A stretch of 64,000 bases of DNA from Cladochytrium replicatum (taxonomy: Eukaryota; Chytridiomycota; Chytridiomycetes; Cladochytriales; Cladochytriaceae): contig JAHLKD010000021.1 of the NCBI GenBank assembly GCA_025526935.1, positions 62,001 to 126,000 of the forward strand. The letters run 5' to 3'. The notes under the pieces were generated by a model. It made no database searches and had not been told where the DNA came from. It saw only the letters and a program-made list of their open reading frames with translations. Positions 59,780-64,000 of the stretch are shown here, one piece after another; positions within the stretch are counted from its first letter, which is position 1; each line of letters starts with the position of its first letter. Both the position numbers and the translations under genes were made by a program.

Positions 59780-60950
59780 TCATTCACCGAATCTTGGGAC
59801 TTCGAACCATATTCCAGAGATCTGAGGGAGAATAGCCTCGTTTACCAGCGTCACGTCATAGTTAGTTAGCATCTCATAAGTAATAACGTGCAGTCCATTT
59901 GTAGCGAGCTTCATCCCGAGGCAAGGCAGTTGGAGCAAAGTTGAAATCATCTTAAAGAGGGCGAGTTCTTGTTCGTTCATGTTTGTCCGCACCAAAAGGT
60001 TCCAAATTGCCGTCACGCTGCATAGCGCATCTGGTAAACTCTCCTTCCTCATTCAAGAATCGGTCGGGCTTGAGCTCGAACGGGTTCTTATTGTCGTCGT
60101 CAAAGTAAGTTGGCATGAGTATAAATGAGATCATGGTGTCCTTTGGAATATCCACCCCTTGTACTACAATCCCTCTGGAGCCAGGCGTGTTCCCATTCCC
60201 TGCAAATGCACACGGATGACCTCCCTCACGAGCGAGTCAATAAGTAGCAACTTTGAGAGATGCTCAGACGAAAGCCTCTGTACCTCCCGGAATCGCCCCC
60301 TTCAGCGCGCGCGGACACTTTCGCGGAGCATTTCGTCTGCCGCTAGGTGGTAGAGAAGCCAAGAAGCGGTCGAACCTGTAGTCACGTAGCTTGCAATTCC
60401 AGAATCCAGGTGAGACACTTTGACAGGTTCTTCGCCGATGCCCAGAAAGAAGTCGAGTGAGCTCTTACTCAAAATGCTTTTCAGCGTGGCGGATAGATGT
60501 GTCGAAGAGAATCTTGTTCCACCGAGCTCGAACTCGTTTCCACGAGAAGGGAAGAGGAAGTCCGGAGGCTCCCCGAAATTAGGTGGCGGGATCAGTGCGG
60601 ATGAATGCCTACACGACGTTCTCATCAAGTCAGTATAAACTAATGACCGACAAGATCTACAAACACGCCGAATGTTTCACCCCCTTCATATCGTGCCGCC
60701 CAATCGGCCACGCGACTTCGACGAACATCCACGAGCGTTATCTGGATTTCTATTGTTAAACTCTTTGGTGCACGTGCGCTCATCCGGTGGATCCAGCCGA
60801 TAAGACGCTTACCGGAAACTTGGGCATCCAAGGAAGTGGGATCTTTGAGTTATTTGAGAAGCCATTGAGTCGTTCCCATAGGCGAAGAGCAAGTGCTGGA
60901 TCGTTTCCAATCGCAACAATCATGAGCTTATGATTGGCTCGCGATGCTAC
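59780..60950 (-). pseudogene. Cytochrome P450 pseudogene, family A
   Basis: Damaged copy of the 29.5-kb P450. Reading leftward: RVADWAARYEGGETFGVFVD, EPPDFLFPSRGNEFELGG, SLDFFLGIGEEPV, I-helix YVTTGSTASWLLYHLAADE, a frame change, LSKLLLIDSLVREVIRVH, then VDIPKDTMISFILMPTY, PFELKPDRFLNEEGEF, EPFGADKH and, after an intron-like gap, PCLGMKLATNGLHVITYE. The axial Cys survives but the F-G-x-G-R core has become F-G-A-D-K. At least two frame breaks (around 60300 and 60155) and no clear first exon. It shares the family-specific T-T-G-S I-helix. Confidence 0.85.
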
Positions 60951-61159
60951 TATTCCGAACTCAAAAAATTTTCCTCATTCTCTCGGAGTTATTTGCCATC
61001 AACGTACGAATCTGTACGAATGGTTCGCTCAATCCTTCAGAGTCTTGATCACGAAACCATACTTCCAAACACACGATAGAATCGCTGCCAAAATCCATTC
61101 GTCCCCGGGTCGAAAAAATTTGAAAGGGTCCAACACACACAAACACCCAAACCAAAAAT

Positions 61160-62615
61160 ATGGGAGGCCTCTGCTCGAAACCATCCGAACAATTTCCGCG
61201 TGCCTCCTCTGAAGGACCCACCATAATCAGCGCCAAAATCAACGCCAATGCTGCTGCAGAGTGGGTCGGAACCACTGACACCGACGGACCAGCAAACGCT
61301 GCACGAAACGATGTTCGCACATTCAACACGGAGAAGGTAAGACAATTGGTCGTTTTATTGGGACATTAAATAATGGTTATTTGGGAAGGCTCCGTATGTC
61401 CTGCCCGACGACGTGCGTGAGGGATCCCGGTTGAACATGCAACACTACCTGGTCCGAGAGGAATTTAGGGTCAATTATTTGGGAGTTACGAAGGAGGATC
61501 TCCTTCGGGGTCTGTCAGTACTTGATATTGGGTACTGTAATGAAAAGAACAGAATCCAAAGATTAACGCTTTCTGGAGGTGTGGAACGGGTATCTGGCTG
61601 GCAGAAATGAATCGCGACTTTCCGAAAGGAACGTATCACGGCGTGGTAAGAGAGATAGAAACGTAGTAGACTTAGAGCTCTTTCGCCAACAGATGATCGC
61701 TCGCAGGACATTTCAGCGACTGCATGGGCGGAAACTTTCAATGAACTTTCTGCTGGGAAAATTAACCTGACCAAAGCCAACATTCTTGAAGGACTTCCAT
61801 GTACGTGTTACGTATCTATGACGTCTCCATTGATCAAACTAACCCGGGCACAAAAGTCGAGGACAACACGTTCGACTATGGTAATACACAAGGAAACCGA
61901 ACCACTTGAGAAGCCCTTTTCGACTGATTTGTGTTGCTGTCATAGTTCACCAGCAGCTTTTGGTGGCCGGCCTTCCGCAAGCCCATTGGCCCAATGTGAT
62001 CGCAGAGATTCGCCGTGTGCTTAAGCCCGGCGGTGTTATTGATCTCGTCGAGGTATCAAGTAGACAACCAGCATCGGGCTCTCATTTTGGTACTCACTGG
62101 AACACGCTCTCCGGTTTGGTGTTAAGGTCGACGGGGTCTTCCACCACACTACTACCCCATCCAAACTACAAGAGGACTTTTCCCGAGTCGTCACTCAATC
62201 CCTCCTCGCCCGTGGCATCAACATCCGAATCGGTAATTCCCACATCCCCTTTTGCTCCCTCCTTAATTGTTTCTCCAAGCGAACGATCTGGCCTCTCTCG
62301 TACGTGCAGACTCAGGCTTCGACAAGATCAATGAGGTGATCAAAGAATCTCCATGCGGATGGGGCGGCGAACTGGGAGAACTCTCGAAACAGAACGCTAG
62401 GCTGGGATTCTTGGGGATGAAACCGTTCATGTCGGTCGCGTTGGGGGTGAAACCGGACGATTGGGAGGCAACGGTTGAAACCGTGCTTGAGGACCACGCC
62501 AAGAGCAAGGCTTATGGACGATGCGTGAGTTTGGAGTCGGGGACAAAGGATTGAAGATGATTTTATTGATTTGTATCTTTAGGTCCGGGTTACGGGACGA
62601 AAGATCGTTACATGA
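61160..62615 (+). CDS. SAM-dependent methyltransferase, LaeA/UMTA-like
   Basis: Class I methyltransferase. Exon 1 61160-61336 starts MGGLCSKPSEQFPRASSEGP, a Gly2/Cys5 N-terminus that could be acylated. Exon 2 (from 61389) has YVLPDDVREGSRLNMQHYLV. An intron splits motif I, rebuilt as VLDIG plus CGTGIWLAEMNRDFPKGTYH. Then come ELSAGKINLTKANILEGLP, VEDNTFDY (motif II region), VHQQLLVAGLPQAHWP, VIAEIRRVLKPGGVIDLVE (motif III), FSRVVTQSLLARGINIRI, KQNARLGFLGMKPFMSVALG, and a short last exon VRVTGRKIVT ending at 62615. The architecture matches fungal LaeA-like methyltransferases that often lie near secondary-metabolism genes. Here the neighbours are P450 relics. Substrate unknown. Exon borders between 61640 and 62280 are approximate. 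Confidence 0.75.
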
Positions 62616-62999
62616 ATAGTGTGTTCCTTTCCGTAAATGCCTATGTTTTGAATGGGGTTTTCTATGTGATTGTTTGCTTTTTCGTCTAAAAACCGCCTTC
62701 GGGGACGGGAATGAAAGTTTTGCCATCATTTAGATCATATAATTGACAGGTCTGTTCCTAGAGAATACTGAATTCTTGATGCACATCCAATCAACCGCGC
62801 GGTGTTGCCACCCCCGACCCTATGGTTCGAGATACTGAAACTGCGATATGTGAAGTATTCTGTGATAGAACCAATACACTCAGCGATGTCATAGAAATTC
62901 TTCGTCTTCGGCAACAATCGCAATCACATCTGATAGGTAGTTTCATTTTTTTACAGCACCAGGAATTGCTGACCCAATTATCATGACATGACCATTCCA

Positions 63000-63990
63000 A
63001 GGGGCGTACCTTTGGGGCTTCAAATCCAATTCCCGGGACAGGAAGGAGTTCTGCTATATTTGCCAAGTTCAGATCGAATGTCTTTAGCAACTCGTAGGTC
63101 ATAATCGTAAGCTCCCTTGTGGCAAGCTTCATTCCAATGCAAGGCTGTTGACAATGGCCCTTTAGCAACTCGTAGGTCATAATCGTAAGCTCCCTTGTGG
63201 CAAGCCTCATTCCAATGCAAGGCTGTTGACAATGGCCCTGATCATGAGCTCATCATCTCGAACAGCAAGCGTTCACACATACATGCTTTCCAGCTCCAAA
63301 CGTGAGTAACTTGCAATCGCGGATTAGTTCCCCTCCAACGAACTCTCCCTTAGCATCCAAAAATCTGTCCGCTTGAACTCGAATGGATCCTCAAAATTTT
63401 CTTTGTCGTGATGGATTGATGAGTGCATGAATAGTAATAGAGTTGTTGGGAATGTCCATCCGTACTGTAGCCGTCTGAAGCTGTGCGCGCACCAATGCCA
63501 AATGTATGCACGCACGATTTTTCTCACGAGGGAGTCGATGAATTCAACTTTGGCATTTGTTCGATTGGAAGCTCCTGTCCGACCGCAACGACCACCTCGA
63601 GCCCTGCGCGTGGGCGTTCGCGGATGCTCTCATCATGAAAGGTGGTAGAGAAGCCATAGTCACGTAGCTTGCACTTTCAACGCCCCAGGCAAGAGACGCA
63701 GCATTTGCGGGGTTGGAAAATAAAGTCAAGAAAAATAAGAGGGAGCTATCGTTTGGTTTAAGTCCTTTGTCGAGATGCTTCTGTGCTTAGCGGATGGAGG
63801 TCTCGCAGAGTATGTTATTCCATTTCTTTCCCGCATCGCTTCCACGAGAGGGAAAGAGAATGTTCAGCAGATTACCAAACCAGGCGGACGGATCAGTGTT
63901 CACGAACACCTAAGTTGTGATCGCTCAATAATGAATATGAGAAACAAAAGACCGTGCACCTCAATTCTCAGATAATGAAAAGGAGTCTTT
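63000..63990 (-). pseudogene. Cytochrome P450 pseudogene, family A, with duplicated heme region
   Basis: Another dead copy of the 29.5-kb family. Near 63900-63740: NLLNILFPSRGS-like sequence, then FFLTLFSNPANAASLAWGVE and SASYVT. The I-helix core is deleted (ASYVT passes directly to MASLPPFMMR). K-helix and PERF pieces follow in broken frames. The heme-end exon is PCIGMKLATRELTIMTYELL, present twice as a 78-bp tandem duplication, then TFDLNLANIAELLPVPGIGF and EAPKV near 63010. It extends to the right end of the window, where upstream parts may continue. Confidence 0.85.
63083..63238 (-). repeat. 78-bp tandem duplication (2 copies) in the P450 heme exon
   Basis: Copies 63083-63160 and 63161-63238 differ at one position. 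The unit is 26 codons, in frame, and each copy codes the G-M-K-L-A-T-R-E-L helix after the heme Cys. Confidence 0.95.
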
Positions 63991-64000
63991 GATTTCTCTA

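Overview
The window looks like nuclear DNA of an early-diverging, flagellated (chytrid-type) fungus. Genes are compact and split by many short introns of about 50-70 nt with GT..AG borders. Fungal-type proteins (mitochondrial cytochrome c peroxidase, Cef1/CDC5, pirin, F-box/LRR) sit beside a DNAAF5/HEATR2-like axonemal dynein assembly factor and a CARM1-like arginine methyltransferase. The dynein factor is expected only where motile flagella are made. No rRNA, tRNA or CRISPR array was recognised.

Layout: 0-1 kb, 3' part of a DNAAF5-like gene (-). 1.3-2 kb, 5'-truncated bestrophin copy. 2.9-3.9 kb, small glycine-rich membrane protein. 5.2-7.9 kb, ruined P4-ATPase (flippase) gene whose 3' end lies upstream of its middle. 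8.1-11 kb, two tandem bestrophin-like channel genes (-). 13.5-16.2 kb, CDC5L/Cef1. 20-21 kb, pirin with a decayed relic next to it. 22-25.3 kb, ARMC8/GID5 subunit of the GID/CTLH ubiquitin ligase. 25.5-27.1 kb, F-box/LRR protein. 27-29 kb, BTB and ABC-transporter relics. 29.5-32.5 kb, an intact cytochrome P450 and a dead copy. 32.7-33.6 kb, NTF2-like protein. 34.4-36 kb, cytochrome c peroxidase. 37.2-40.3 kb, a TIR/NB-ARC/TPR NLR-type receptor carrying two frameshifts. 40.4-44.3 kb, a graveyard: second P4-ATPase relic, LINE-type reverse transcriptase relic, Ty1/copia relic. 44.8-50.4 kb, a small unknown gene, cytosolic asparaginyl-tRNA synthetase and a CARM1-like PRMT. 50.9-54.8 kb, a second P450 family (one intact, one dead). 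54.9-57.4 kb, an SS18/SSXT-like polyglutamine coactivator. 57.5-59.2 kb, a divergent bestrophin. 59.8-64 kb, two more P450 relics flanking a LaeA-like SAM methyltransferase.

Two themes emerge. Housekeeping genes (splicing, tRNA charging, peroxide detoxification, GID ligase) are intact. Between them lie families in birth-and-death evolution: bestrophins (3 intact, 1 truncated), two P450 families (2 intact, 5 dead) and P4-ATPases (2 dead). The most unusual item is the NLR-like receptor at 37.2-40.3 kb. It has a possible beta-grasp-like N-terminus, a TIR domain with a candidate NADase glutamate, an NB-ARC domain and nearly identical 42-residue TPR repeats. A dinucleotide repeat and a one-base indel just before the P-loop break its reading frame.

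All exon limits were read by eye from splice consensus and protein-family resemblance. No search was run.
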